Of a stretch of DNA of 46,310 nucleotides, positions 34,552 through 44,451 are shown in pieces; the stretch's first letter is position 1; every line of letters begins with the position of its first letter. The position numbers and the translations under genes are program-made. The notes under the pieces were generated by a model, which saw only the letters and a list, made by a program, of their open reading frames with translations, did no database searches and had not been told where the DNA came from. This DNA comes from Brooklawnia sp. (GTDB lineage: Bacteria; Actinomycetota; Actinomycetes; Propionibacteriales; Propionibacteriaceae): positions 1 to 46,310 of the forward strand of contig JAAYVP010000077.1 of the NCBI GenBank assembly GCA_012517115.1, read 5' to 3'.

Positions 34552-37500
34552 GGTTCACCTCGGCGTAGTCGAGAAGGTCGGGATCGCCGATGATGGGTCC
34601 GTCGGCGTAGAGGGAGTCGATGGCTTCGCGGAGCCGATCGAGTGCGGTGGTGATGTCGGTTAACTCGACGTAGCCCCAGCGGCCGAAGCCGCCGTGGTTG
34701 TTGACACCGGCGCACCAGGAGTGGCGGGCGGTTTCTGCCTTGGCCTGGACCGAGCCGGGCGCGTGGGCGGACTTCATGCCGCCGGACACTTCGACGATCA
34801 GCGTTCGGTCGACGTCGCCGTCGCGGCGCTTGAGCCGCAGGAGGAAGTCGGGCACGTAGGCGTGGGTGCGCCCCTTGTGAACGTACGGGATGGTGAACCC
34901 GAGGTGATCGTTCTTGACGTATGCGGTCACTGGCAACAAGCCTGACTCGCACAGGTCTGCGACCTTCTCCTCCCATGTGTTGCCGCCCGGGCCGTCCAGC
35001 ACGACATGGCTGACTTCAGACAGGGTCGTGGTTAGGTTGGGCTTACGGGTGACAAACGCCACCGACCCGGTGCTGCCGATGGGGTCGGCCCGCCGCAGGA
35101 TGACCCGCATCCGCTTGCGGCGATCGTCCTGCATGCTGGAGACCGCTTGATAGATCGCTTCGGCTGCGTCCGCCTCGTACTCTGCGTACCTGACAATGGT
35201 GCCGACGTCGAACCCGTCGTCAAGGTCAACGCACTGATCCAGCCACTCCTTGCAGATGTCCACCAGCCGCGGGAACAACCAGGGGCGCTCGTCGCTACCG
35301 ATCACGTATTGGTGGCGCAACAGCCGGCGTGCCAGCCGGAACGCGACGGCCTGTGGCCGCAGCGGACCGGATTCCTCCTCAATACGTTCGACCTCACCAA
35401 CGATCGGGGCGTTCTCAGACCAGGTCGGCACCTTGGACCTTCCAACTCGGTAGCGCGTTGCGCTGGCGGCGTCCAGGTAGAGGTACTCGTCTGGGATCTC
35501 CAGGCGATACGCCTCCACGTTGGGGAAGGTGATGCGCAGGTGCTCACGGCCTGGCACAGTGCGGACCTCGGTGGCCGGTGGGGCCGGCTGAGGGTCGGTG
35601 GGCGGCTTGTCGGAGGGAATGAAAGCGAATGGGACGCCATACACCGACGCGTACTCGGCGTCGAAACGTCCCTGGTCGTTGATGGCGTAGGAGCGGCGGC
35701 GCAGGCCGCGCCCAACGACCTGCTCGCACAGCAGTTGGGAGCGGAAGGCGCGGATGCCGAGGATGTGGGTGACGGTGTTGGCGTCCCACCCCTCGGTGAG
35801 CATGGCGACGCTGACCACGCAGCGGATGGGCTCGCCGAGGCGTCCAGGCTTGCCGACGGTGTTCATCACCTCGCGCAACAGATCTTCATCGGTGATCGCG
35901 TCGACGTCTGCGCCGGGGTTGCGGCGACGGTAGTCGCTCTTGAACAACTCGATCTCGCTGGCGGCCGCAGCCTTGAAGTCGGCCTTGATCGCTTCACCCG
36001 ATTCGAGCTGGGCGGAGTCGATCAAGATCGTGTGCGGTCGGTCCATCATGCGGTCGCCCTGCACGTTGTTGAACAGCGGCAGCTTGCCTGGGACCGTGAC
36101 CGGGCCGTTGGGGCCCTCGACCTGGGTGCCGGCGATCCACTGCCACACCAACCGGGACACCGAGGTGTTGGGGCAGACCACAATGAAGACGGGCGGGGAC
36201 TCGCCGAGCTGTGCGCGGTGCTGCTCCCACTGGACGAAGGCGCGCTCGTAGCTGCGATAGAGGCTTCGGAGGGCACCCTCGAGTTGCGGTGGGATCAACC
36301 ACTGAGTGACGTCGATCTTGTCGAGCTCCCGCTTCGCGAGCGCCCGGCTGGCGCCGATGTGGTCCCAAAGGTTCAGGTAGACGACCTGGTCGTCAGCGGC
36401 GTCATCGTCAACGGGGATGCGCGGCACCTTGACTATGCCGGACTCGATGGCGTCCATGAGGGAGAAGTCGCTGACGGTCCAGGGGAAGATGAAGCCTTCG
36501 TTGTAGCCAGACCCGCGCAGGTAGTAGGGCGTCGCGGACATGTCGTAGATCGCCTTGATGCCGACCTTGTTCGCAACGGCCAGCAAGCCCTTGTACCAGA
36601 CGCGGGCCTCCTCGTTCGCGGCCTTCGCCTCGCCATCCGCCTCGGCGCCGTCGACCTCGACGACACGCTGGGGACGGTCGGCATAGCAGTGGTGTGCCTC
36701 ATCGTTGAACACCACGATCTCAGTTTGCTGCCGCCCGGTGCTGACCCCCCAGCCGCGAAGCACGCGTGACACGACGGCGTCGTCGGTCTCCTTGAAGGGG
36801 TCGACCGACTTGCCAGCCAGCAGGATGTTCTTGGTGAGACGTGCCACGCCCTTGATCTCCTTCGCATCGCGCTTCAGGAAGACGTGGTAGTTGGTGATGA
36901 TGATCTGCGCCTGACCCAGATCGGCCCTGAGCTGCGACGGCACAAGGTCGCGCAGGTCGTAGTAGTTGCCCGGCTCGGACGGATCGAGCACGCGGAGCCG
37001 GTCGCGGATCGTTATCCCGGGAGTGACGACCAGGAACCGCTTGGCGAAGCGCTTGTCGCTGGGTGTTGCCACCTTGTTGAGGGTGTTCCAGGCGATCAAC
37101 ATCGCCATCACGACGGTCTTGCCCGACCCTGTGGCCATCTTGAGGGCAACGCGCGGAAGGCCATCGTTGTGCTCGGCATTTGCGGCGTCCAGTCGCTCGC
37201 GCCAGTCGGCGACCTTGATGGTGGGCCTGCTGGTAGCGCTCAGTTGCTCGGCCACCTGGACGCGGCGCCCAGCAACCTCAGCGAGGTAGATCGCAGTCTC
37301 GGCGGCCTCGCGCTGGCAGAACAGAACGCGGTTCTCCCGCTGCGGGTCTGCCCAATGCAGGAGCAACTTGCGGGTGGTCGGGGTCGCACCCTCGTAGCCG
37401 CGCATGCGCCAAACGTCGACAGCACTGCGGATGTCGTTGATCAGCGTGTTCTTCTCGACCCGCTCATGGGTGAGGTCAAAGTCAAGCGTCTCCTGGACCC

Positions 37501-37684
37501 CAGCGGCCGCCTTCCTGCCGCGCTTCTTGGTCTGAGGCACCGGGATGAACGACTCACTCGGACGCCGCCCAGGAAGCACAGTACCGGTGGGTCCCTTGGG
37601 ACCGATCTCGAAATAGCGTGACGGCGGATCGAACGGTCCGTTCAGTACCGGATCTGCGAGCGCATCTTCCACTCTTGTTCCCAT
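34541..37684 (-). CDS. Type III-like restriction endonuclease subunit (Res)
   Basis: A 1047-residue superfamily 2 ATPase-nuclease. Walker A is MATGSGKTVVMAML (Lys189), motif II DEAH starts at Asp328 (FNDEAHHCY), motif VI VVGRGLRRRSY. The C-terminal nuclease has Asp946 (VPDF) and Glu965 (IVEVSGGMK), where the classical ExK lysine is replaced by Ser967, as I recall for this Res subfamily, with Lys971 nearby. It works with Mod to cut unmodified DNA. ATG 37684 is chosen because family-like sequence (DPVLNGPFDPPSRYFEIGPKG) starts just after it; the frame extends to 37882 with no such features. Confidence 0.9.
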   Translation of the reverse strand: MGTRVEDALADPVLNGPFDPPSRYFEIGPKGPTGTVLPGRRPSESFIPVPQTKKRGRKAAAGVQETLDFDLTHERVEKNTLINDIRSAVDVWRMRGYEGATPTTRKLLLHWADPQRENRVLFCQREAAETAIYLAEVAGRRVQVAEQLSATSRPTIKVADWRERLDAANAEHNDGLPRVALKMATGSGKTVVMAMLIAWNTLNKVATPSDKRFAKRFLVVTPGITIRDRLRVLDPSEPGNYYDLRDLVPSQLRADLGQAQIIITNYHVFLKRDAKEIKGVARLTKNILLAGKSVDPFKETDDAVVSRVLRGWGVSTGRQQTEIVVFNDEAHHCYADRPQRVVEVDGAEADGEAKAANEEARVWYKGLLAVANKVGIKAIYDMSATPYYLRGSGYNEGFIFPWTVSDFSLMDAIESGIVKVPRIPVDDDAADDQVVYLNLWDHIGASRALAKRELDKIDVTQWLIPPQLEGALRSLYRSYERAFVQWEQHRAQLGESPPVFIVVCPNTSVSRLVWQWIAGTQVEGPNGPVTVPGKLPLFNNVQGDRMMDRPHTILIDSAQLESGEAIKADFKAAAASEIELFKSDYRRRNPGADVDAITDEDLLREVMNTVGKPGRLGEPIRCVVSVAMLTEGWDANTVTHILGIRAFRSQLLCEQVVGRGLRRRSYAINDQGRFDAEYASVYGVPFAFIPSDKPPTDPQPAPPATEVRTVPGREHLRITFPNVEAYRLEIPDEYLYLDAASATRYRVGRSKVPTWSENAPIVGEVERIEEESGPLRPQAVAFRLARRLLRHQYVIGSDERPWLFPRLVDICKEWLDQCVDLDDGFDVGTIVRYAEYEADAAEAIYQAVSSMQDDRRKRMRVILRRADPIGSTGSVAFVTRKPNLTTTLSEVSHVVLDGPGGNTWEEKVADLCESGLLPVTAYVKNDHLGFTIPYVHKGRTHAYVPDFLLRLKRRDGDVDRTLIVEVSGGMKSAHAPGSVQAKAETARHSWCAGVNNHGGFGRWGYVELTDITTALDRLREAIDSLYADGPIIGDPDLLDYAEVNRGS

Positions 37685-37727
37685 CAGCCCGAGTTCGCGG
37701 CGCCAGTTGCTGCGACTCCTCCCGCTC

Positions 37728-37733
37728 ACCCTA
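37728..37733 (-). promoter_or_regulatory. Candidate -10 box for res-mod
   Basis: TAGGGT on the minus strand, 43 nt before the res ATG; GGGAGGAG lies between but is about 30 nt from the start, too far to be its ribosome site. The -35 is not clear. Confidence 0.35.
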
Positions 37734-37799
37734 GCCCGCCCCGCAGTCGAAGTCTGGGCACGACCCTTGTCACGCCACAAAGAGCAGCCCTTTCGGCGT

Positions 37800-38138
37800 C
37801 TACTCGGGTAGGTATGTCGTTGTCTTGCCCGGCAAAGCCAGGCCGCCCCCGTCTGCAGCCCGCCGCAGTCGCGCGATCTCACGCGCTGTCAGTCCGACCG
37901 CACACCATTCCTGTACTTCGCGGACGCCGAGCCCGTGCTGGTCGATCATGGCGTTGAGGGCGCAGCCGGCGGCGGCTTCGGCCTCGGCGAGGGCGCGACG
38001 GCCGGCTGCCAGGGATGCGCCGACCTGGATGGCGAGTTCTTCGAGTTGGGTTTCGCGTTCACGTCGCAGGCGGACGCGTTCGGCGTGGGCTTGTTGGATC
38101 GCCTTTCGGGCGGCGATCTTGTCCGGGTTACTGGCCAT
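37800..38138 (-). CDS. Coiled-coil / HTH-like protein of unknown function
   Basis: A 112-residue protein. The N-terminal half is a charged helix rich in Ala, Arg and Glu (IQQAHAERVRLRRERETQ), probably coiled coil. The C-terminal part LGVREVQEWCAVGLTAREIA looks like a helix-turn-helix. GGAG lies 7 nt before the ATG. It is divergent from the zinc-ribbon and relaxase genes, where mobilization accessory proteins are often found, so a role at the transfer origin is possible. I do not recognise the family. Confidence 0.65.
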   Translation of the reverse strand: MASNPDKIAARKAIQQAHAERVRLRRERETQLEELAIQVGASLAAGRRALAEAEAAAGCALNAMIDQHGLGVREVQEWCAVGLTAREIARLRRAADGGGLALPGKTTTYLPE

Positions 38139-38286
38139 CAGAAGGCTCCGTTCCTGTTCGACTTGCCTGTCACCCGACCCAAGAGCAATCGTCGCGTTCT
38201 CGTGGACGTTGCCGACGCCGACGATCGCCGAGAAGTCCCAAGACCAACTCGAGGGGCAACGCGACCTTCAAAACCTGACACACCTC

Positions 38287-38314
38287 TTGCACTCCCGGAA
38301 TAACACGTTAAGAA
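38287..38314 (+). promoter_or_regulatory. Promoter of the zinc-ribbon gene with a dyad
   Basis: TTGCAC (38287-38292), 16-nt spacer and TAAGAA (38309-38314), 7 nt before ATG 38322, so a leaderless transcript is likely. TAACACGTTA (38301-38310) is a dyad (TAAC/GTTA) overlapping the -10. Confidence 0.5.
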
Positions 38315-38321
38315 TGGGGTG

Positions 38322-38738
38322 ATGGGCCACCCCACGAACGCCGAGACAACCGCACCCGCGCGAGGCGTCTGCCCGGTCTGCGGAACGCCCGTGCAACCGC
38401 AGCCCGGTCGCGGCCAGCCGCGCCGGTACTGCTCGTCGAGGTGCAAGAGTCGGGCCGCTCGTGACCGACGCGCCGACGCGGTCACGACCGCCGAACCGAC
38501 CCCGAAACCCGCCGCAGCGGCCGACGATTGGGCGGCCGAGGAGCGACTGCGAGTCACCGGGATCCTGACCCGGGAGGCTGCAGTCGAGCTGGTCGCGACC
38601 GACCCGGATGCCCTGGCCGAGGCGCTGCGCCTGGCCCGGCGGATGGTCGCGTCCCCGACGATGCGAGCAACGTCCTGGCGAGAGGTTTCGGCGCTGATCG
38701 CAGAGTTGGCGGACATGGTGCCAGCAGACATCGACTGA
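38322..38738 (+). CDS. Zinc-ribbon protein upstream of relaxase
   Basis: A 138-residue protein. CPVCGTPV (CxxC) and YCSSRCKSRAARDRR (CxxxC followed by basic residues) form a treble-clef/zinc-ribbon at about residues 16-50. A Pro/Ala linker and a helical C-terminal part (about 70-138) with VTGILTREAAVELVATDPDAL follow. It is 69 bp before the relaxase on the same strand. I recall similar proteins beside actinobacterial MobF relaxases; an accessory DNA-binding role is inferred. Confidence 0.75.
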   Translation: MGHPTNAETTAPARGVCPVCGTPVQPQPGRGQPRRYCSSRCKSRAARDRRADAVTTAEPTPKPAAAADDWAAEERLRVTGILTREAAVELVATDPDALAEALRLARRMVASPTMRATSWREVSALIAELADMVPADID

Positions 38739-38807
38739 CCACCCCGTCCCAGTCCAGACCGACCCGGTGGGCGTCCATGACGCCAGCCGTGGTGGCTTGG
38801 GTTGGGT

Positions 38808-41800
38808 ATGACGGCGTCGTTGCACAAGCTGAGCGCGGGCAACGGCTATGACTATCTGACCCGTCAGGTGGCGGTGCAGGACGCGACGGAACGTGGCTAC
38901 ACCGGGTTGGCGTCGTACTACACCGAGAAGGGTGAGACCCCGGGGGTTTGGGTCGGTTCGGGCTGCGCGGACATCCGTGAGGGGTTCGCAGGATCGGTGG
39001 TTTCCCAGGAGCAGATGCAAGCCCTGTTCGGCACCGGACACAACCCGATCGGGGCGGAGTTGGTCGCCCAACTGGGCCCGGACGCGCCTCCTGACCTGGT
39101 CGCGGCAGCGATGCGGTTGGGTGCGCCGTTCCGCGTCGGTGGCGAGGTTTCGGCGTTCCGGATCGAGGTGGCGCGATGCGTCGGCGAGTTGAACACCGGC
39201 CGCGGACGGCCGCGTGGTGCCGAGGTTTCGGTGGATGACCGGGCCCGGATCCGCACCCAGGTGGCGTCCGAGTTGTTCACCGCCGAGTTCGGCCGCCCGC
39301 CGGACGGGCCGCGGGAGTTGGCCGGTGCGGTCGCCCGCTACTCGCGGACCGGGTCGTCCACGGTCGCGGGTTTCGATCTGACGTTCTCCCCGCCGAAGAG
39401 TGTCAGCTCGTTGTGGGCGTTGGCCGATCCGAAGGTCGCCGCCGGCATCGAGCGCTCCCATCAGCAGGCTGTCAGCGCCGCCCTGGCCTACGTCGAGCAG
39501 CACCTGTTGTATGCCCGGGAAGGCACCCGGGGTATCCGGCAGGTCGATGTGACGGGCATGGTCGCCGCGGCGTTCACCCACCGCGACACGAGGGCGGGTG
39601 ACCCCGATCTGCACACCCATGCGGCGGTGGCGAACAAGGTCCGCACCGCCAACACCGGGAAGTGGTTGTCGATCGACGCGCGGGTGTTGTACCGGGGCAT
39701 GGTGTCGGTTTCGGAGACGTACAACACCACCCTGATGAAGCTGCTGGAGCGCCAGGGGTTCGCGTTCGCCGACCGCCCCCAAACCGTCCGGGACGCCGGG
39801 AAGCGACCGGTGCGCGAACTCGTCGGCGTCCCGGCGGAGTTGAACCAGCGGTGGTCGAGTCGCCGGGTCGACATCGACGGCCGCCACCAGCAGTTGGTGG
39901 CCGCCTTCCAGCGTGAGCATCATCGTCCGCCGTCGACGGTGGAGTCGATCCGGCTCGCCCAGCAGGCCACCCTGGAGACCCGCGACGCCAAACACGAACC
40001 CCGGTCGCTGGCCGAGCAACGGGCGGTGTGGCACCGCCAGGCGGTCGAGGTGCTCGGCGGGGAACGTGCGTTGCGGCGCATGCTGAACGACGCCACCGCC
40101 CCTGCCCGTAGCCGGTTGGTGCATCCGGACGGGGCGTGGTTCGAACAGACGGCCGACCGGATCGTTGCAACCATGGCGGGGCGAGCGGCGACGTGGCAGG
40201 ACTGCCACGTGCGCGCGGAGGCGCAACGGATGGTCCGCTACACCGATCTGCCGCCTGACCAGGTATCGGCTGCGGTTGAGCGGCTGGTGGCTGCCAGCCT
40301 GGGCCGCAGCGTCCGCCTGACGCGACGCGAAACCGGTGAGGAGGTGCCGAGGCCCCTGCGAAGGGCCGACGGCACGAGCGTCTACACCGTCGCCGGTTCG
40401 ACCTTGTTCACGAGCGCCGCGGTGGTCGCCGCCGAGCGTCATCTGGTCGATCTGGCCGGCCGCCGCGACGGCACCCCGGTGCCGGCCGAGCACGTCACCG
40501 CAGCTCTGTCTGCGAGCGCGGCGGACGGGGTGCCGCTGAACCCGGGGCAGGCAGACCTGGTGCGCCAGATGTCCCAGACCGGCGCGCGGCTGCAGCTGGC
40601 GTTGGCGCCGGCCGGTGCCGGGAAGACGACCGCGATGCGGGTACTCGCCGACGCCTGGACTGCCGACGGACGCGCCGTGATCGGGCTGGCCCCGTCGGCC
40701 GCGGCCGCCGCCCAGCTGCGGGAACACACCCACGCCAGCACCGACACGCTGGCGAAGCTGGCGTGGGGCATCACCCATCACGACCTGCCCGACTGGGCCG
40801 AAAACGTCCGCCCGAACAGTCTGGTGATCATCGACGAGGCCGGCATGGCCGACACCCTGACCCTGGACGCGGTGGTGTCGTGGGCGGTCGAACAAGGCGC
40901 CAGCGTCCGGCTGATCGGTGACGACCAGCAACTCGCCGCGGTCGGCGCCGGCGGGGTGCTGCGCGACATCCAGACCAGCCAGGGCGCCAGCGTGTTGACC
41001 GAACTGATGCGGTTCACAGACCCGGGCGAGGCCGCGGCTTCGTTGGCGTTGCGGGACGGCGACGTGTCCGGACTGGGGTTCTACCTGGACACCGGCCGCG
41101 TCCATGTGGGCGACCTGGCGACGATGACCGACGAAGCGTTCCAGGCGTGGCAGTCCGACACCGCGGCCGGGCGCGCTTCGATCATGCTTGCCCCCACCCG
41201 CGACCTGGTCGGCGAGCTGAACCAACGAGCCCGAACTGACCGCCTCGCGCGCGCCGGCGACCTGGACGGACGGGAGGTGCTGCTCGCCGACGGGAACCGG
41301 GCCAGTGTCGGGGACACGGTCATCACCCGCGTCAACGACCGCAGACTGCGGATCTCACGCACCGACTGGGTGAAGAACGGGGACCTCTGGACCGTCCGCG
41401 ACATCACCCCGGACGGCGCCCTGGTGGCGGCCCACCGGGGCAGCGGACGGCTCGTTCGGCTGCCCCGCGACTACGTCACCACCTCGACCGAACTCGGCTA
41501 CGCATGCACGATCCACTCCGCGCAAGGGGTGTCGGTCGACACCATGCACGGCGTCTGCACGGGCACCGAATCGCGGCAGCAGTTCTATACGATGATGACC
41601 CGCGGCCGGCAGGCCAACCACGTCTGGCTCGAAGTCGTCCCCGACCCCGACCCCGGCGTCCTCACCAGACCAGAAGGCCTCAACCCACCAACACCGACAG
41701 ACACCCTCGAGGCCATCCTGCGCCGAGACCAGACACAGACCTCCGCATCCAGCTTCCTGCGCGCACAATCCGACCCGCACCTGCTGCTGGGCCAGGCCAC

Positions 41801-44423
41801 CCAGCGCTACCTCGACGGCCTCGGGGTGGCCGCCGCACACCACCTCGGCACGGCCGCTGTCGCCGACCTCGAAGCCCGCGCCGAGGCGCTGCTGCCCGGC
41901 ATCACAGACCAGCCGGCCTGGCCAACCCTGAACGCCCACCTGCTGCTACTCGGCACCCACGGCGACGACCCGATCCACTCGCTCACCGACGCCCTCGACG
42001 TGCGCACGATCACCGGCGCCCACGACATGGCCGCGGTCCTTTCCTGGCGACTGGACGACACCGGCCTGCGAAGCACCACCCCCGGCCCGCTGCCATGGCT
42101 ACCCGGTATCCCCGCCCCGCTCGCAGCGGACCCCACCTTCGGCGAATGGCTCACCGACCAATCACGACAGGTCACCGACCTGACCGCCCAGGTACGCCGA
42201 CAGGCCTCGCAGGAGACAGCCCCGCCAGCCTGGACGCGGATCGGCGACCAGCAACCCGACCCCGACCTGCTCGCCGCCATCGAGGTGTGGCGGGCAGCGA
42301 TGCAGGTCGACCCGGCAGACACGCGCCCCACCGGGCCACCCCAGATCTCCCGGGCCGCGCACACCTGGCAACGACACCTCGACACCCAGCTACGCCAAGG
42401 ACTCGCACCAGCAATGGCCGAATGGGCACCCTTGCTCGCCCACCTCGACCCTGCGATCGACCGCGACCACTTCACCCACCAACTCGCCGAACACCTCGCC
42501 GGACTGTCCCGCAACGGCATCGACGCGGCCAGGCTCGCCCGCACAGCCGCAGCTCGTGGACCCTTGCCCGACGACCACGCGGCCGCCGCGTTGTGGTGGC
42601 GCATCCACCGACTCCTCCCCAAGACCGACACCGCCACCCAAGGCAGGCTCGTGCCCGGCGAATGGACCTCCCAACTGGCCTCATTCGTCGGCGACGACCA
42701 GGCGGCCCGCATCACCAACAGCCCGCTGTGGCCAGCGCTGATTGCGCAGGTGGACGAGGCGCTGGCCCGCGGGTGGCGACTGCCCGACCTCATCAGTTTG
42801 CCCGATCAGGACGGCGGTCATCCCGACCCGTGTCTGGCCCTGCTGCACCGCACCGCGATCGCCATCGAAGCACCCGGAGACCCTGAACCGCCCGAGCCCG
42901 ACGACGCCGCTGCGGTCGCGAACCCGGATCGCGTCCAGCCAGGCGACGCCGAACTGACCTGGTTGGCAGAGGACGTCGACGCCCGGCTCGGGATCGCGGG
43001 GATGGTCCGGGCGTCCATGGGGCCACCCGAGACCACCGCGGAAGACCTGCGACACATGATCGAACGCGACGACGCGTGGCGCACCTGCCCCGTCGCCCGC
43101 GACCGGCTCGTCCACGTCAACCAGCTCACCCAGGACTTCTACGCCGCCCGATACTCAGGCTCCTGGGCGCAGGAATATCTGACCGGACGGTTCGGCGCCG
43201 ACCTGGCCGGACACCGGATGGTCCAACCCGGTCACGCCCCGCCGGGGTGGACCAACCTGGTCGACCACCTCCGCCAGCTCGGCGTCAGCGACACCGAGAT
43301 GGTCGCCGCCGGCGTCGCCCGCACAGCCTCCACCGGCCGCCTGATCGACCAGTTCCGCGACCGCGTCACCTTCCCAATCACCAACGCCGACGGCGAAATC
43401 CTGGGATTCGTCGCCCGCCGTAACCCCGCATCCGGTGACGACCCGAAAGCCGGACCGAAGTACCTCAATACCGCCCAAACTCCACTGTTCTGCAAGGGCG
43501 ACCAGTTCTACGGCCACCAGGTTCGTAGCACAACTCCCGTGATCGTCGAAGGCCCGCTGGACGCGATAGCCGTCACCCTTGGCAGCCAAGGCCGGTACAG
43601 CGGCCTCGCGCCCCTCGGCACCGCACTGACCAGCCAGCAAGCAGCCCTCCTCGCCGGACAGCCCTCTGTGGTCATCGCCACCGACGCCGACCTTGCCGGC
43701 CACGTCGCAGCTGAACGTGACTACTGGCAACTCAGCCTCCATGGCATCGCCCCGCTGCGAGCCCGGCTCGCCGACGGCAGCGACCCAGCCGACCTGCTGC
43801 ACCAGCACGGCAGCGTCGCACTCACCGACACGTTGGACGCGGCCACGCCGATGGCCAACACGATGATCGACGAACGCGTCGCCAACCTGCCCGCCCCGGT
43901 CGCCGCAGAGCAAGCCGCGCGCATCATCGCCGCCCTACCCCCCGACCGCTGGGACGAACACGCGGCGACCACCGCCACCAGGCTCGGGATGCCCGAGCCC
44001 GACCTGCGTCGCCAACTTCTGGCCCACGTGCTGGCATGGAACACGGACCCCACCCGGGCAGCAGCTGACGCCAACGTCGGAAGCAACGAGGTGCGTCGCC
44101 GTTTGCAGGCCGCGGCCGCGCAAACCCGCTGGCAGCGACTCGCCAACCAGGTGAACCCCCACCTCACCCAACAGCCCGACTGGCCCGCTCTCGAAGCCGT
44201 GATGCAACACGCTCACGACAGCGGCCACGACGTCGAAATGGCCGTCCGCATCCTCGCCGATCTCGATGCAGGCTCGACTCGGCCCGCCGCAGCCCTGAAC
44301 GCACGATTGGTCGCATCACTCGACCTCGCCGAGTCAAAGCCGCCCGCCCAACGTGCCACCCACGCGCCTGAAGATGAACGTCACAGCTTGAGGCGGCACC
44401 ACCCGACGCCCGCAGTGACTTGA
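38808..44423 (+). CDS. MobF relaxase - RecD-like helicase - TOPRIM primase fusion
   Basis: An 1871-residue protein. The relaxase domain (1 to about 400) has tandem tyrosines Y37-Y38 (LASYYTEKG) and the metal-binding histidines H258, H269 and H271 (DLHTHAAVANK). The helicase (about 560-920) has Walker A PAGAGKTT (Lys606) and VIIDEAGMAD. After a 500-residue helical linker comes a DnaG-type catalytic core: a TOPRIM_N-like part (about 1470-1540, GRLIDQFRDRVTFPI), the TOPRIM Glu in VEGPLDAI (Glu1581) and DAD (1626-1628), then a DnaB-interaction-like helical tail. The CHC2 zinc finger of DnaG is absent. It would nick oriT, unwind and prime the transferred strand. ATG 38808 is preferred to a TTG at 38802. 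Confidence 0.9.
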   Translation: MTASLHKLSAGNGYDYLTRQVAVQDATERGYTGLASYYTEKGETPGVWVGSGCADIREGFAGSVVSQEQMQALFGTGHNPIGAELVAQLGPDAPPDLVAAAMRLGAPFRVGGEVSAFRIEVARCVGELNTGRGRPRGAEVSVDDRARIRTQVASELFTAEFGRPPDGPRELAGAVARYSRTGSSTVAGFDLTFSPPKSVSSLWALADPKVAAGIERSHQQAVSAALAYVEQHLLYAREGTRGIRQVDVTGMVAAAFTHRDTRAGDPDLHTHAAVANKVRTANTGKWLSIDARVLYRGMVSVSETYNTTLMKLLERQGFAFADRPQTVRDAGKRPVRELVGVPAELNQRWSSRRVDIDGRHQQLVAAFQREHHRPPSTVESIRLAQQATLETRDAKHEPRSLAEQRAVWHRQAVEVLGGERALRRMLNDATAPARSRLVHPDGAWFEQTADRIVATMAGRAATWQDCHVRAEAQRMVRYTDLPPDQVSAAVERLVAASLGRSVRLTRRETGEEVPRPLRRADGTSVYTVAGSTLFTSAAVVAAERHLVDLAGRRDGTPVPAEHVTAALSASAADGVPLNPGQADLVRQMSQTGARLQLALAPAGAGKTTAMRVLADAWTADGRAVIGLAPSAAAAAQLREHTHASTDTLAKLAWGITHHDLPDWAENVRPNSLVIIDEAGMADTLTLDAVVSWAVEQGASVRLIGDDQQLAAVGAGGVLRDIQTSQGASVLTELMRFTDPGEAAASLALRDGDVSGLGFYLDTGRVHVGDLATMTDEAFQAWQSDTAAGRASIMLAPTRDLVGELNQRARTDRLARAGDLDGREVLLADGNRASVGDTVITRVNDRRLRISRTDWVKNGDLWTVRDITPDGALVAAHRGSGRLVRLPRDYVTTSTELGYACTIHSAQGVSVDTMHGVCTGTESRQQFYTMMTRGRQANHVWLEVVPDPDPGVLTRPEGLNPPTPTDTLEAILRRDQTQTSASSFLRAQSDPHLLLGQATQRYLDGLGVAAAHHLGTAAVADLEARAEALLPGITDQPAWPTLNAHLLLLGTHGDDPIHSLTDALDVRTITGAHDMAAVLSWRLDDTGLRSTTPGPLPWLPGIPAPLAADPTFGEWLTDQSRQVTDLTAQVRRQASQETAPPAWTRIGDQQPDPDLLAAIEVWRAAMQVDPADTRPTGPPQISRAAHTWQRHLDTQLRQGLAPAMAEWAPLLAHLDPAIDRDHFTHQLAEHLAGLSRNGIDAARLARTAAARGPLPDDHAAAALWWRIHRLLPKTDTATQGRLVPGEWTSQLASFVGDDQAARITNSPLWPALIAQVDEALARGWRLPDLISLPDQDGGHPDPCLALLHRTAIAIEAPGDPEPPEPDDAAAVANPDRVQPGDAELTWLAEDVDARLGIAGMVRASMGPPETTAEDLRHMIERDDAWRTCPVARDRLVHVNQLTQDFYAARYSGSWAQEYLTGRFGADLAGHRMVQPGHAPPGWTNLVDHLRQLGVSDTEMVAAGVARTASTGRLIDQFRDRVTFPITNADGEILGFVARRNPASGDDPKAGPKYLNTAQTPLFCKGDQFYGHQVRSTTPVIVEGPLDAIAVTLGSQGRYSGLAPLGTALTSQQAALLAGQPSVVIATDADLAGHVAAERDYWQLSLHGIAPLRARLADGSDPADLLHQHGSVALTDTLDAATPMANTMIDERVANLPAPVAAEQAARIIAALPPDRWDEHAATTATRLGMPEPDLRRQLLAHVLAWNTDPTRAAADANVGSNEVRRRLQAAAAQTRWQRLANQVNPHLTQQPDWPALEAVMQHAHDSGHDVEMAVRILADLDAGSTRPAAALNARLVASLDLAESKPPAQRATHAPEDERHSLRRHHPTPAVT

Positions 44424-44451
44424 GGAACACTCACCAAGGAAGGGAGACCCC

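Noticed and set aside
35147-36769. A 540-codon plus-strand open frame opposite res.
   Set aside because: Composition is that of an antisense shadow and no domain is visible; res is supported by helicase and nuclease motifs.
38268-41225. A 985-codon open frame on the minus strand opposite the relaxase gene.
   Set aside because: The relaxase frame has clear domains and catalytic residues; the antisense frame is Arg/Gly/His-rich and has no recognisable domain, as expected for a shadow in GC-rich DNA.
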